From Halobacteriales archaeon QS_4_69_34 (GTDB lineage Archaea > Halobacteriota > Halobacteria > Halobacteriales > Halococcaceae): a stretch of DNA of 55,518 nt. The translations under genes were made by a program, and so were the position numbers. Below, one piece after another: positions 9,221-17,820 of this stretch (within the stretch, counting starts at the first letter, position 1; each line of letters begins with the position of its first letter). The stretch lies in contig PXRN01000015.1 of assembly GCA_003021045.1 (NCBI GenBank), positions 1 through 55,518 on the forward strand, written 5' to 3'. The notes below the pieces were generated by a model. It was given only the letters and a program-made list of their open reading frames with translations, had not been told where the DNA came from and did no database searches.

Positions 9221-9895
9221 TCACCCGCTGTGCTCGCGGAAGCCGGGTGTCCCGCGCTCGTGGAGCTCGCGGGAGACCCGGGCGACGTCCGCGCCCAGCT
9301 CCTCGTGGTACTCCACCAGCCGCCCTTTCAGCGCCTCGTGCTCGCGCGCGAGCAGCTGTGCGGCCGAGAGCCCGGCGTTGAAGGACTTGCCCGCGTCGAC
9401 GGCGACGATCGGCGCGCCCGTCGGCATCCCGAGGACCGAGTCCACGGATTTCTCCTGGACCGGCACTCCGATCGTCGGGAGGGGGAACGCGATCGAGGCG
9501 GTCATGTTCGGCAGATCGGCGCTCTTGCCGCCCGCACCCGCGACGATCACCTCCAGACCGCGCTCGCGGGCGGTCTCGGCGTAGGCGTACATGAGTCGGG
9601 GCGTCCGGTGGGCCGAGACCACGTAGCTTTCGAAGGTGAACCGGGCGTCGGGCGGATCGTCGTAGTCCGTGAGTTCGGCGAACCCCAGCTCGGTGAGCGC
9701 CTCCGACGTGCCGGCCATAGCGTCGAGATCGGAGTCCGAGCCCATGATGATCCCCACGTCGGGCGTCGCCTCGGGCGCGCGCTCGCGCTCGGCCTCGCGT
9801 TCGAAGGCGTCGATCGACCTTTGGAGGGCGCACGGGTCGGGTCGCTGGCCCTCGGCCGCGTCGGTCGCGTCGGTCGCGTCGGTCGGCTCGCTCAT
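9221..9895 (-). CDS. purE: N5-carboxyaminoimidazole ribonucleotide mutase PurE
   Basis: A 224-residue purine biosynthesis enzyme that moves the carboxyl of N5-CAIR to C4 of the imidazole ring. Core motifs: GIIMGSDSDLDAM (phosphate loop), YVVSAHRTPRLMYAYAE, VIVAGAGGKSADLPNMTAS and TIGVPVQ. About 45 N-terminal residues, including the repeated TDATDATDA (a 9-base tandem repeat near 9860-9887), precede the conserved core and are probably disordered. The ATG overlaps the purK stop by 4 bases, so purK-purE form a coupled pair. Confidence 0.96.
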   Translation of the reverse strand: MSEPTDATDATDAAEGQRPDPCALQRSIDAFEREAERERAPEATPDVGIIMGSDSDLDAMAGTSEALTELGFAELTDYDDPPDARFTFESYVVSAHRTPRLMYAYAETARERGLEVIVAGAGGKSADLPNMTASIAFPLPTIGVPVQEKSVDSVLGMPTGAPIVAVDAGKSFNAGLSAAQLLAREHEALKGRLVEYHEELGADVARVSRELHERGTPGFREHSG

Positions 9896-11157
9896 GGGTC
9901 CCCACCGGCTGCGGCGAAGGTAAGCCCGTCGCGCAGCTCGCGGACCCGCGCCAGCAGTTCGGCCCCGGTTTCGGGGCCGGTTCCGGAGCCGTCGGTGCCG
10001 GCGTCGTCCGCCGCCCTCTCGCGGTCGCCGACCGCGGTGAGATGTCCCATCTTCCGCAGCGGGCGGGCCTCGCGCTTGCCGTACCAGTGGAGTGAGACGC
10101 CCGGCGCGGCGAGCGCGGACTCGATTCCCGAGAGCGCGGCGGGGCGGGGCTCGTCGGTGTCCCCCAGCACGTTGGCTATCGCCGTCGGCCCTCGCCTCGC
10201 GGTCGCGCCGAGCGGCCAGCCCAGCACCGCCCGGGCGTGCTGTTCGAACTGGGAGGTGAGCGCCCCCTCGATGGTCCAGTGGCCCGAGTTGTGTGGCCGG
10301 GGTGCGATCTCGTTGACGAGGATCTCGCCGCCCTCTCGCGGACGTCGCCCGCTCGAACTTCCCGAGGCGCTTCGCGCCTCGCCGACCTCGAACAGTTCGA
10401 TCCCGAAGGTGCCCCGGCCGCTCAACAGGTCGAGCACCTCGCGGGCGACCGCGCGCGCCCGCTCACGGACGCGCTCGGACGTGCGGGCCGGGACGACCGT
10501 CTCGCGGAGGATCTCCTCCCGGTGGACGTTCTCGCTCGGTGCGAAGGTCGCCACCTCGCCCGCACCGTTGATGCCGATGACAGACAGTTCGCGCTCGAAA
10601 TCGACCATCTCCTCGACCATCGCCGGTCCCTCGATCGCTCCGAGCGCCGCCTCGGCATCGGCGGGCGACTCGACGGGGACGTTCCCGCGTCCGTCGTAGC
10701 CGCCCCGCCGGGCCTTCAGCATGGCCGGACAGCCGAGCTCGTCGAGCGCCCCTTCGAGGTCGGCGGCCGACTCGATCGCCCGGAACGCGGGCACGGACAC
10801 CCCCGCCTCGCGGAGGCGTCGCTTCTGGACGAGCTTGTCCTGGATCGTCCGGAGGGTCTCGGGTGCGGGATGGACGGGCACGCCCGCGTCTTCACCGACT
10901 CGTTCGAGGAGGTCCGGGTCCGCCAGCTCGATCTCGTAGGTCAGGCAGTCGGCGCGCGCAGCGAGCGCGTCCATTCCCTCGGGATCGTCGAAGTCGCTCT
11001 CGATCGTCGCGCGCGAGACGGGCGCGGCTGGGGGGTCCGGTGTCGGGTCGAGGGCGACGACCTCCGCGCCGAGCGGCGCGGCCGCCTCGGCGAGCATCCG
11101 GCCGAGCTGGCCACCGCCGACGACGCCGAGCGTCGGGCCCGGCGAGGTGAGATCCAT
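9892..11157 (-). CDS. purK: N5-carboxyaminoimidazole ribonucleotide synthase PurK
   Basis: A 421-residue ATP-grasp enzyme that carboxylates AIR with ATP and bicarbonate, the step before PurE. Visible are the N-terminal GVVGGGQLGRMLAEAA, the ATP-grasp segment KARRGGYDGRGN and VNEIAPRPHNSGHWTIEGA. An insertion of GEARSASGSSSGRRPREGG just before LVNEIAPR is unusual and low-complexity. On the minus strand GCTTATCG lies about 27 bases before the ATG, fitting a leaderless transcript for purK-purE. Confidence 0.96.
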   Translation of the reverse strand: MDLTSPGPTLGVVGGGQLGRMLAEAAAPLGAEVVALDPTPDPPAAPVSRATIESDFDDPEGMDALAARADCLTYEIELADPDLLERVGEDAGVPVHPAPETLRTIQDKLVQKRRLREAGVSVPAFRAIESAADLEGALDELGCPAMLKARRGGYDGRGNVPVESPADAEAALGAIEGPAMVEEMVDFERELSVIGINGAGEVATFAPSENVHREEILRETVVPARTSERVRERARAVAREVLDLLSGRGTFGIELFEVGEARSASGSSSGRRPREGGEILVNEIAPRPHNSGHWTIEGALTSQFEQHARAVLGWPLGATARRGPTAIANVLGDTDEPRPAALSGIESALAAPGVSLHWYGKREARPLRKMGHLTAVGDRERAADDAGTDGSGTGPETGAELLARVRELRDGLTFAAAGGDP

Positions 11158-11367
11158 CGCGCGCCCGGTTTTCGGGTCGCGCCGATAAGCGTTTCCTCAC
11201 CGCCCTCGGTCGCTCGCCCTCGCCGCTCGTCCAGCCACCGCCGCCGGTACGTCGGACGGCGGGCGGCGGTGCCTGCGGTGCCTGCGGTGGGGGGTGAGGG
11301 AAAAAGGAGCACAGCCCCAGCCGCTCGGTCCCGATACCGCTTTGGGGATCGTCTCACAACCCGCGGC

Positions 11368-12033
11368 ATGGCCCCGGATCGGTCGACGCGCCGTGCGAGC
11401 GCTCGCCTCCTCGAGCGCTACGCGCGCTACTACCTCGAAGGCGCGCCGAGCCTCGTCTGGCTGGTCTTCGCCAATGCGGTCGCCGTGGTCGTGGGCCTGC
11501 GCTTCTACGTCGAACGGGGGCTCGCCGGCGTCTCGACGTTTCTCTGGCCGCTGTTCGCCGACTCGCCGACCGCGGTCTTTCTGGCGACCCTGTCGATCGC
11601 CACGCTGCTCCCGAACCTGGGTCGGTCGCTCGACGACGCCCCACGGAACCGCCCGCTCGCGTACCTCCACACGCTGGCGTTCGTCTGGCTCGTCAAGTAC
11701 GGCCTCTGGACGGTGTTCGCGCTCACCCTCGGCTTCTCCGCCTACTTTCCGGACCTGTGGGGCTACTTCGGGATTGTTCTCACCCACCTCGCGTTCGTCG
11801 CCGAGGCCCTCCTGATCCCCCAGTACGGTCGGACGACTCGCGGCGCATTGGCGCTCGCGCTCGGGGTCGCCTTCCTCAACGACGCCCTCGACTACGGGGC
11901 CGTCCTGCTCGGCGTCGGCCGTGCGTATCACCCGCCGCTGCGCTACGAGCCCTCCCTCGCCCTCGTCGCCGGGTCGGTCGCGCTCTCGGTACTCGCCGTC
12001 GCGCTCGCCGACCGGGCGTTCGATCGGCTCTGA
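11368..12033 (+). CDS. DUF1405-type integral membrane protein
   Basis: A 221-residue membrane protein with about six hydrophobic segments. The pattern (N-terminal YYLEGAPSLVWLVFANAVAVVVGLRFY, then TFLWPLFADSPTAVF, HTLAFVWLVKYGLWTVF, LTHLAFVAEALL, FLNDALDYG) matches the DUF1405 family, whose function is unknown. The long open frame upstream is antisense to purK; the ATG at 11368 gives a start just before the conserved region. Divergent from purK and followed by an unrelated secreted protein. Confidence 0.8.
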   Translation: MAPDRSTRRASARLLERYARYYLEGAPSLVWLVFANAVAVVVGLRFYVERGLAGVSTFLWPLFADSPTAVFLATLSIATLLPNLGRSLDDAPRNRPLAYLHTLAFVWLVKYGLWTVFALTLGFSAYFPDLWGYFGIVLTHLAFVAEALLIPQYGRTTRGALALALGVAFLNDALDYGAVLLGVGRAYHPPLRYEPSLALVAGSVALSVLAVALADRAFDRL

Positions 12034-12175
12034 CCTCCCGTCCCGGACGACGCTCCCGGTCGGCACGCTCGACCGACGCCGGTCGACGTCCGACGGCGAG
12101 TGTGGGGGAGGGACGGCCGCTCCGGCGAGCGAGAGCGCCGCGCTTTTTTGTCGGGGCGCGTCGAAGGTGTCGTGG

Positions 12176-12964
12176 ATGGACCGGCTCGTCGCTCTCCTCG
12201 CGCTGGTGGTGCTCGGCGGCATCGTCGGGACGAGCGCCGCCATCCTCGGGCCCGGGGGACCCGCGGCGTCCTCGCCCGGGGAGCCGGGGGCGGCCGTGAC
12301 GTCCACGAGCCCGACAGCGCCGAGCGGTGCGGGTGCGTCCACGGGGCCGGGCGAGGAACTCGGCGTCGACGTCACGACGTTCATGCAGGCGAGTGCCGTC
12401 AGGACGGCGACCGCCGTCGAGACCGGAGCGTGGACGGCGGCGTTCGAGCGCGCGAACCAGTCCCGGAAGGCGGCGGTCCTCGACCGGCGGGTCGGGCGGC
12501 TGCGTGCCCGTCTCGATCGCCTCGAAGCGCGGAAGCCGGCGGTGTTCGGTGCCGACGGGGACTCGCTGGCCGGCCGGACCCGGGTCGTGGCGCTCGCGCT
12601 CCGGATCGACGCGCTCCACACGGCAATCGTCGAGACGGGTACCGTCGCGGCGGAGGCGGGCGTCGACACCGCCGCGCTGGAGCCCCTCCGTGCCAGGGCG
12701 GCGGCGCTCACCGGGCCCCAGGTCGCGGCGGTGCTGAGCGAGGTCGAGGGTGAGCCGGTCGCGCCCGGAAGCAACCGAACCGACACTCCCGCCGCTGCCG
12801 TCGCGGATCGGACCACCGACAGCGGCGACACCGGTGGCAGCACTACTGGTACCGACGATGCTGGCGACGGCGCCCCTACCGCCGACGCCGACGGCACCGT
12901 CACTGCTGACGGCGCTGGGGGCACCACCGCCGACATCGCCAGCACCGCCGCCCACCGCTCGTGA
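12176..12964 (+). CDS. Secreted or membrane-anchored protein, function unknown
   Basis: A 262-residue protein. It begins with a short hydrophobic segment (MDRLVALLALVVLGGIVGTS) acting as signal peptide or anchor, then a Pro/Ser/Ala-rich linker. A helical, Arg/Ala-rich middle follows (about residues 65-190; FERANQSRKAAVLDRRVGRL is coiled-coil-like), and then a Thr/Ser/Asp/Gly-rich tail from about 200. I do not recognise a family. The Ser/Thr-rich tail fits an extracellular, possibly O-glycosylated, haloarchaeal protein. Confidence 0.65.
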   Translation: MDRLVALLALVVLGGIVGTSAAILGPGGPAASSPGEPGAAVTSTSPTAPSGAGASTGPGEELGVDVTTFMQASAVRTATAVETGAWTAAFERANQSRKAAVLDRRVGRLRARLDRLEARKPAVFGADGDSLAGRTRVVALALRIDALHTAIVETGTVAAEAGVDTAALEPLRARAAALTGPQVAAVLSEVEGEPVAPGSNRTDTPAAAVADRTTDSGDTGGSTTGTDDAGDGAPTADADGTVTADGAGGTTADIASTAAHRS

Positions 12965-13022
12965 CGGGCCCGAACGCGGGCCGCTCCGGCGCTCGCGTCC
13001 GCGCGGAGAGACGGGAAAGCCA

Positions 13023-13033
13023 ATTCTTATTCG
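13023..13033 (+). promoter_or_regulatory. TATA-like element before the MBL-fold gene
   Basis: ATTCTTATTC lies 25-33 bases before the ATG at 13057, at the spacing expected for a leaderless archaeal mRNA. Confidence 0.5.
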
Positions 13034-13056
13034 CCGAGCGCGCACATCCGAGACCG

Positions 13057-14094
13057 ATGGACGCGAGCGAGACCGAGAGCGAGGGGCCGGCCGGCGGCCG
13101 ATCCGGGGGCGATGGATCGCCCTCGGGTGGATCGGCGACCGGCGTGTGCCGCATCGAGTGCTCCGTCGACTGGCCGCCCGGTCACGTCGCCGCCTATCTG
13201 ATCCCTGGCCCGGAGCCGATCCTCGTCGATGCGGGCATGGCCGGCGAGCGCAGCCGGGGAGAGCTCGTCGACGGGCTCGCCGACTACGGCCACGACCTCG
13301 ACGACGTCGATCACCTCGTGCTCACCCACCCCCACGTCGATCACGTCGGCGGCGTTCCCGCGCTGCTCGACGCCGGCGACCCCACGGTGTACGCCCCGGC
13401 GGGCGTCCGCGAGCGCTTCGCGCGCGACGCGGCGGACCTCGAAGCGCGGGTGCGCGAAAACGCGACGCGGGCCGGACTCGCGGGCGATGACCACGACCAC
13501 GCCGTCGAACGGGCGGTCGACTCGCTCCGACGCAACCGCGAGCTCCTGCCCCCGACAGCCGTCGATCGCTGGGTCGAGGGCGGCGAGGCGGTCGAGATCG
13601 GCGATCGAGCGCTCGAAGCGATCCACACACCGGGCCACCAGGCTGATCACTGCTGTTTCAGTACGACCCTCGACGGCGAGCGCGCGCTGCTCGCGGGCGA
13701 TATGGTCATCGCGCTGTTCCGGGCCGTGCTGCTCCACGTCGGGTTCGACGACGGGTTCGAGAGGGCCATCGAGGCCTCCGCGGGCGCGCTCGATCGCCTC
13801 GCCGGCCGCGGGATCGATCGAGTCTACCCCGGTCACGGCCCAGTCCACGGCGAGTTCGAGGATACCGTGGCGCGCGACCGCGAGCGCCTCGAACGGATGG
13901 TCGAGCGCACCCACGGGCTGCTCTCGGCGGGCGCGACGACGGCCGCCGCGGTCGCCGACGAGCGCGCCGGCGGTGGGCGCGGCATCGACTACCTCCTCCC
14001 CGAGTCGCTGTCGGCGCTCGCCCACCTCGAAGCCACGAGCCGGGCGACCTCGACGATCGACGGGAAGGGGGTGCGGCGCTTCGAGGCGTGGTAG
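13057..14094 (+). CDS. MBL-fold metallo-hydrolase
   Basis: A 345-residue metallo-beta-lactamase-fold enzyme. The metal-binding motif is LTHPHVDHVGG (HxHxDH), with further ligands in THTPGHQADHCC-like sequence (IHTPGHQADH), LLAGDMVI and VYPGHGPVHG. About 35 Gly/Ser/acidic residues precede the fold. Substrate not predictable; related proteins include lactonases and glyoxalase II-like thioesterases. Its stop lies 34 bases before the interrupted HAD start, so before integration the two genes were close neighbours on the same strand. Confidence 0.88.
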   Translation: MDASETESEGPAGGRSGGDGSPSGGSATGVCRIECSVDWPPGHVAAYLIPGPEPILVDAGMAGERSRGELVDGLADYGHDLDDVDHLVLTHPHVDHVGGVPALLDAGDPTVYAPAGVRERFARDAADLEARVRENATRAGLAGDDHDHAVERAVDSLRRNRELLPPTAVDRWVEGGEAVEIGDRALEAIHTPGHQADHCCFSTTLDGERALLAGDMVIALFRAVLLHVGFDDGFERAIEASAGALDRLAGRGIDRVYPGHGPVHGEFEDTVARDRERLERMVERTHGLLSAGATTAAAVADERAGGGRGIDYLLPESLSALAHLEATSRATSTIDGKGVRRFEAW

Positions 14095-14128
14095 TCAGCC
14101 TCTTGTTTAGGGCGGCCATCTCGGGCCC

Positions 14129-14155
14129 ATGACCGACTACGACGCGGTGTTGTAG
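14129..14155 (+). pseudogene. Detached start of the HAD gene left of the integrated element
   Basis: ATG-ACC-GAC-TAC-GAC-GCG-GTG-TTG-TAG encodes MTDYDAVL and stops. It matches the first residues of the HAD protein at 23228 (MDKDYNAVFWDIGG). TTTAG at about 14106, some 20-25 bases upstream, would be its original promoter. It is read as the chromosomal 5' end of the HAD gene, cut off by the element. Confidence 0.75.
14138..14151 (+). repeat. attL: left copy of the integration core
   Basis: TACGACGCGGTGTT here pairs with TACAACGCGGTGTT at 23240-23253 (13 of 14 bases, the last 10 identical). After the core, sequence diverges: TGTAGGCATAAATT on the left, CTGGGACATC (HAD coding) on the right. An attB of TACGACGCGGTGTTCTGGGAC is inferred. 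Confidence 0.75.
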
Positions 14156-14163
14156 GCATAAAT

Positions 14164-14180
14164 TACATAGGTCTTATGTA
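14164..14180. promoter_or_regulatory. TACATA/TATGTA inverted repeat inside attL
   Basis: TACATA-ggtct-TATGTA is a perfect dyad 13 bases inside the left core and about 36 bases before the RHH-like gene. TTATGTA recurs just inside the right end (23213-23219). It could be the operator of the RHH-like protein, an integrase arm site, or both. Inferred. Confidence 0.45.
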
Positions 14181-14215
14181 GACAGGGGCCGTCCGCCGAA
14201 ACGGAGGGAAGACAG

Positions 14216-14782
14216 TTGCCACAAATCAACCTAGAGGTTTCGGAGGAACAGCGCGAGCGCTGGCATAACGCCGTCGAACAACATCCCGAAGCGGACAGCC
14301 TGTCGCACCTAATCCGCACTTCCGTCGAGCGGGAGCTTTCAGACGAATACGTTACCGTCCCGTCAATAGTCGAGAACGCCGTCGGGTCGTCTGACGGAGG
14401 GGGTAAATCCGGCGACCCCCACCCCGAAGTGCTCGAAGCACTCCGGCAGATTAGCGGACAGCTAGACGATGTGACCGTTCGGCTCGACGCACTCGAAAAA
14501 GAGCAACGCGCCACGACGGCGAGCGAAGGCGTCGAGCTTCAAACCGAAGTGTTCGACGCGCTTCCCACTCCCCCGAGCGGCGTCGAGACGCCCATCGGTG
14601 AAGCTCTCACCGGAGCGGAACCCGACGTGACCGAGTGGGGCGCAACAGTCGAGAATCTTTCAGACGACCTAGACACCCCGGAGGAAGCCGTTAGGGACGC
14701 ACTCGACGGCCTGAAAGAGACAACCAGCCAAGTCGAAGGCCGATACACGGACGATGGGACGTATCACTTCAAAAGGGAGTGA
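14216..14782 (+). CDS. RHH-like DNA-binding protein preceding the integrase
   Basis: A 188-residue protein with a TTG start preceded by a GGAGG ribosome site about 10 bases upstream. The N-terminus (PQINLEVSEEQRERWHNAV, then SLSHLIRTSVERELSDE) has the strand-helix-helix pattern of ribbon-helix-helix proteins. A coiled-coil-like segment follows (LRQISGQLDDVTVRLDALEKEQ, about 82-103), then a C-terminal region that may be a small winged helix (TPEEAVRDALDGLKETTSQVEGRYTDDG). Its stop is 5 bases before the integrase ATG. It is probably a regulator or accessory factor of integration. The family call rests on pattern only. Confidence 0.7.
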   Translation: MPQINLEVSEEQRERWHNAVEQHPEADSLSHLIRTSVERELSDEYVTVPSIVENAVGSSDGGGKSGDPHPEVLEALRQISGQLDDVTVRLDALEKEQRATTASEGVELQTEVFDALPTPPSGVETPIGEALTGAEPDVTEWGATVENLSDDLDTPEEAVRDALDGLKETTSQVEGRYTDDGTYHFKRE

Positions 14783-14787
14783 TTTTC

Positions 14788-15792
14788 ATGGCACAAGCCC
14801 AACAGCAGGCCGACGCACTCGACGCCGAAACCGAGAGCGCCATTGACGGCTTCCTAAACGCTTACAGGAAGGGCGCGAAAACGACCGGAGAGCGCTACGC
14901 CAGCGCCATGCGAAACTTCGCCCGCTGGCTCGAAGCGAACGACAAATCCTTATGGGAAGTTGATTGGCGAGACGTTCACGCCCACTTGGGCGAGCTTGTC
15001 GACGGCGACGCGAGCCCGTCCGGGTTCATCGACGCCAAGATGGGAATTAAGGCGTTCTATGTCGGGAGTGAGCTATACGTCCCGGAGGGCGTCGAAGTGC
15101 CCGACGACCCGACGGACCACCCCGAGCTTGAAGGGTGGGCTATACTGAAAGAGCCGTCAAAGAAGGAACAAGCGTTGAACACGGACGACTTTTCGCTTGC
15201 ACTCCATGAAATCCAGATGCTGGCCGACGGCGTTTCATCCCCCACGCTCCGCAATGAACTAATCATCAGGCTTCTATATCAGACGGGGCTCCGACGCGCC
15301 GAGCTATCCAAAGTACGGCTCTCCGACGTAGACCGCGACGAACGGGAGATTAACGTTCAAAGTGACAAGTCGTGGATAAGTCGGGTCGTCCCCTACCAAC
15401 CGTCTCTCGACTTCCTATTTAGCCAATGGCTCGAAGGAGGCTATCGGTCGGCCGAGCCGACGGCGGACACATCCCCCTATCTTTTCCCGAGTAAGAAGGG
15501 CGAGAAAATCACGCCGAAGACAGTCGGCCGGGTCGTCAAAAGAGCCGCCGAGAACGCCGGCTTGCAAACTGTCATGTATGTCGATGCTGGCGGGAGAGAA
15601 CGTTTCAAAATCACGGCGCACACGCTTCGACACACGTTCGCTCGCGGCGCGCTCGACCCGGATGTTGGCTCGGGTCAAATCAATCTCCGGGACTTGCAAC
15701 AACTGATGGGACACAAGCGCCTAGCCACAACGGAGCGATACCTACCTAACACAGATTACGTCCGCGCTGGCCACGACTTCGGACCCGGATGA
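14788..15792 (+). CDS. int: Tyrosine recombinase (integrase)
   Basis: A 334-residue site-specific recombinase. The full catalytic set is present: R169 (TGLRRAEL), K194 (SDKSW), H278 and R281 (HTLRHTF), H309 (MGHKRLATTERY) and nucleophile Y318. Residues 10-95 form a SAM-like core-binding domain (YASAMRNFARWLEANDKSLWEVD). The ATG at 14788 follows GGGAG by 8 bases; a GTG at 14779 overlapping the upstream stop is less likely. It lies next to attL, and it most likely recombined the ACGCGGTGTT core within the HAD gene. Confidence 0.95.
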   Translation: MAQAQQQADALDAETESAIDGFLNAYRKGAKTTGERYASAMRNFARWLEANDKSLWEVDWRDVHAHLGELVDGDASPSGFIDAKMGIKAFYVGSELYVPEGVEVPDDPTDHPELEGWAILKEPSKKEQALNTDDFSLALHEIQMLADGVSSPTLRNELIIRLLYQTGLRRAELSKVRLSDVDRDEREINVQSDKSWISRVVPYQPSLDFLFSQWLEGGYRSAEPTADTSPYLFPSKKGEKITPKTVGRVVKRAAENAGLQTVMYVDAGGRERFKITAHTLRHTFARGALDPDVGSGQINLRDLQQLMGHKRLATTERYLPNTDYVRAGHDFGPG

Positions 15793-15929
15793 GGAAAGGG
15801 CAAGTCCCCGTCGAAGCGCCCACTTGCGTCGAACGCGCCCAACTGCCATGAGAGACAGCCAGCGGGCGCTGGGGCGTCCCCGTTGTTCTCCCGGGCGGTT
15901 ATCCTCGCGTCGTCTTACGAAGCCACACA

Positions 15930-15943
15930 GACGCTCATGCGTC
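15930..15943. terminator. Small hairpin between converging int and leftward genes
   Basis: GACGC-tcat-GCGTC is a 5-bp stem in the 158-base gap between int and the converging ORF ending at 15951. Nothing else is seen in the gap except an imperfect direct repeat beginning GTCGAA near 15810 and 15828. Confidence 0.3.
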
Positions 15944-15950
15944 CGTCTGA

Positions 15951-16418
15951 TTAGTCGGCTTTGACGGTCGCCCGCTCTCCCGAGCCGAAGCCGTCGAGCC
16001 GACCTTGCTCTTGCAAGCTTTCCCGTCCACTCGCAAGTTCGTACTTTTTGATAGCTTCCGACCGGACAAATAGTATATCCGGCTCTCCCGTCCGGTTGAC
16101 GACCGTCAAAGCATCGTCGGACGCCATAGCCTGCATTTTCAGCAGGGTTTGGAAAGCGTTTATCTCGGCCTTTTGCTCGGGAACCCCGCGCGCTATCAGC
16201 AGTTTTTCAAGCAGCTTTGCATCGAGCGAATAACCTGCGTCGCGTTTAGTTCCGAGCGATTTGATTTTGAGCGCGAGAAACCGACTCCGATGGCCAGCGT
16301 CGGTTAGCTCGGCGTCGGCTTCGAATTCATGTAGTTCGCAAGCGCGCTCTAATTCGGACTTTTCTTTCTGCTTTTCAATCGCTTCGAGAAAGTCCGGCCC
16401 GGACTCGTTCTTATTCAT
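15951..16418 (-). CDS. Hypothetical element protein, coiled-coil N-terminus
   Basis: A 155-residue protein without a recognised family. The N-terminal third is highly charged and helical (FLEAIEKQKEKSELERACEL), as in a coiled coil. A helical middle (AKLLEKLLIARGVPEQKAEINAF) and a region with VVNRTGEPDILFVRSEAIKKYEL follow. No membrane segment or zinc motif. It is the second leftward gene, 148 bases after the 198-aa gene. Codon use is less G/C-biased than the host genes. Confidence 0.65.
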   Translation of the reverse strand: MNKNESGPDFLEAIEKQKEKSELERACELHEFEADAELTDAGHRSRFLALKIKSLGTKRDAGYSLDAKLLEKLLIARGVPEQKAEINAFQTLLKMQAMASDDALTVVNRTGEPDILFVRSEAIKKYELASGRESLQEQGRLDGFGSGERATVKAD

Positions 16419-16566
16419 GAAATTTTACAGGGTTCGGAACACCATAAACGGCTTGCACGCCAGATACATAGAATCGCGTTCTAATGCCGAGAGAGCCGTC
16501 GAGCACATCGAAGGCGTATTCCCCCGAGCCGATACCCGAACGCTCTCTCGCGGCTATCTGGGGCGC

Positions 16567-17163
16567 TTAACGCCAGCGTATCGAAGCCGACAGGCGGTCG
16601 TTCTCGTGGATATGGGTGCGCATATACCACCGATTTATTTCATCAAACCAAAGACGAAAAGAGTGGGGATGAACGTGCACGTCCCTTCCAACAATTGATA
16701 CTTGGCCGTTGTTAGTTCCGTCTGCTTTTTCGTTCAGCTTGTGTCTTACAGCCAACGAACACGGCACTTTTTCGTCTTTCATCTTCCGATATAAACTTTT
16801 CACAACGCTCTTTCCGGGTGGAGCTAAAGTTAGTGATAAGTTACTAATATAATCTCCATCAAACATGACGCCACTCCGGCAATTCCCCACGAGCGGATTT
16901 AGTGGTTCGTTCTTGCGTTCCGCACTATATCCTTCGATAAGTTCATCATTAATGTGTTCGACTGAAAACTCAAGCCATCCTTGACGATATTTCTTGGGAT
17001 TGAAAAGCTGAAAGAGCACTACTGGCCTATCAGCGTAATCTTGAACGCATCGAATACTGTGGTGTTTCCCGAAAATCCGCTTGAATCGGTCAAAATCAGG
17101 GTCGGAAGTTGGGGGTTGAATAACGGGAGAATCTATGTCGAAAGAACCAGCAAAAACGCCCAT
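16567..17163 (-). CDS. Hypothetical element protein
   Basis: A 198-residue protein of mixed alpha/beta composition, rich in aromatic and basic residues and unusually AT-rich. Visible stretches include DRFKRIFGKHHSIRCVQDYADR, FNPKKYRQGWLEFSVEHINDEL and VGRDVHVHPHSFRLWFDEINR. No family recognised. The ATG at 17163 is chosen; the frame is open 9 codons further with only TTG starts. Overlapping plus-strand ORFs in this stretch have poorer composition and are not accepted. Confidence 0.6.
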   Translation of the reverse strand: MGVFAGSFDIDSPVIQPPTSDPDFDRFKRIFGKHHSIRCVQDYADRPVVLFQLFNPKKYRQGWLEFSVEHINDELIEGYSAERKNEPLNPLVGNCRSGVMFDGDYISNLSLTLAPPGKSVVKSLYRKMKDEKVPCSLAVRHKLNEKADGTNNGQVSIVGRDVHVHPHSFRLWFDEINRWYMRTHIHENDRLSASIRWR

Positions 17164-17670
17164 TATCAAACACAAAGTATCAAACAACAAGTTGCTTTCG
17201 CTTGCGGTAGCAAGCTGGCGTCATCTGCTAGTAAACGGGTTTACAAGGTTGCTCTTGTCGAATTCGGCAAGTTCAAACAATGTTGGCGGCGAAAACCACA
17301 GCTAAGACGCCAATTCCGGCGTTTTCGGGCAGTTGAGCGGTCAGAGACGCTAAAAACATCATGTTTGTCCATTATATTCTTAAAACAGGGTATTATTTAT
17401 GACAAATATCCACGTACAAGTCGCCTATCCGATAGTATCACTCGATGAACATTACGCGCACGCGCGCGTGTAGCTTTACTGACACTTCCGGGCGTGGCCG
17501 TCAACCGGGGTCGGAAGGATGGGTTGACGGCGCGCTGAATTCGTGGGGAAGGTTTGTTGGGCGGCTATCATCTTCGATGACCCCCGCAAACCTATCAGGT
17601 TCTCCGAGACAAACTACTCTTACTCCGTTATGCTTTCTCGACTACATATCTATATCGCCGTTCTAGGCGT

Positions 17671-17820
17671 TTATTTCTCCCGTATGTAGTACCACAACAA
17701 ACCCGTGTAGTACCACGAAGCGAGATTACTTTTCTTAGCTTGCTGTGTAGCACTACTGTCAATCAGGCAGTTGCGAACGCGAGACGACAATCGAGCGACA
17801 GTTTCGACGGAGATTTGCAT
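17671..17820 (-). CDS. Possible 49-residue protein
   Basis: The ORF begins MQISVETVARLSSRVRNCLI and ends near WYYTGLLWYYIREK. An AT-rich TATA-like stretch (ATACAAATAAATTC on the minus strand) lies 20-30 bases before its ATG, as for a leaderless gene. The repeated WYY comes from the TGTAGTACCAC repeats read on this strand. No family recognised; it could be chance. Confidence 0.3.
   Translation of the reverse strand: MQISVETVARLSSRVRNCLIDSSATQQAKKSNLASWYYTGLLWYYIREK
17685..17756. repeat. TGTAGTACCAC direct repeats
   Basis: TGTAGTACCAC occurs exactly at 17685-17695 and 17706-17716 (21 bases apart), with a variant TGTAGCACTAC at 17746-17756 (40 bases further). Spacing close to whole helical turns suggests a protein-binding array, operator or iteron. 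They also lie inside the possible 49-aa ORF. Confidence 0.5.

Noticed and set aside
16410..16698. Plus-strand frame MKFYRVRNTINGLHARYIES
   Set aside because: Overlaps the better-supported minus-strand gene at 16567-17163 and the gap beside it; no start signal.
16981..17666. Plus-strand ORFs of 155 and 73 codons
   Set aside because: The first is antisense to the 198-aa gene; the second has low-complexity composition and no promoter or ribosome site.
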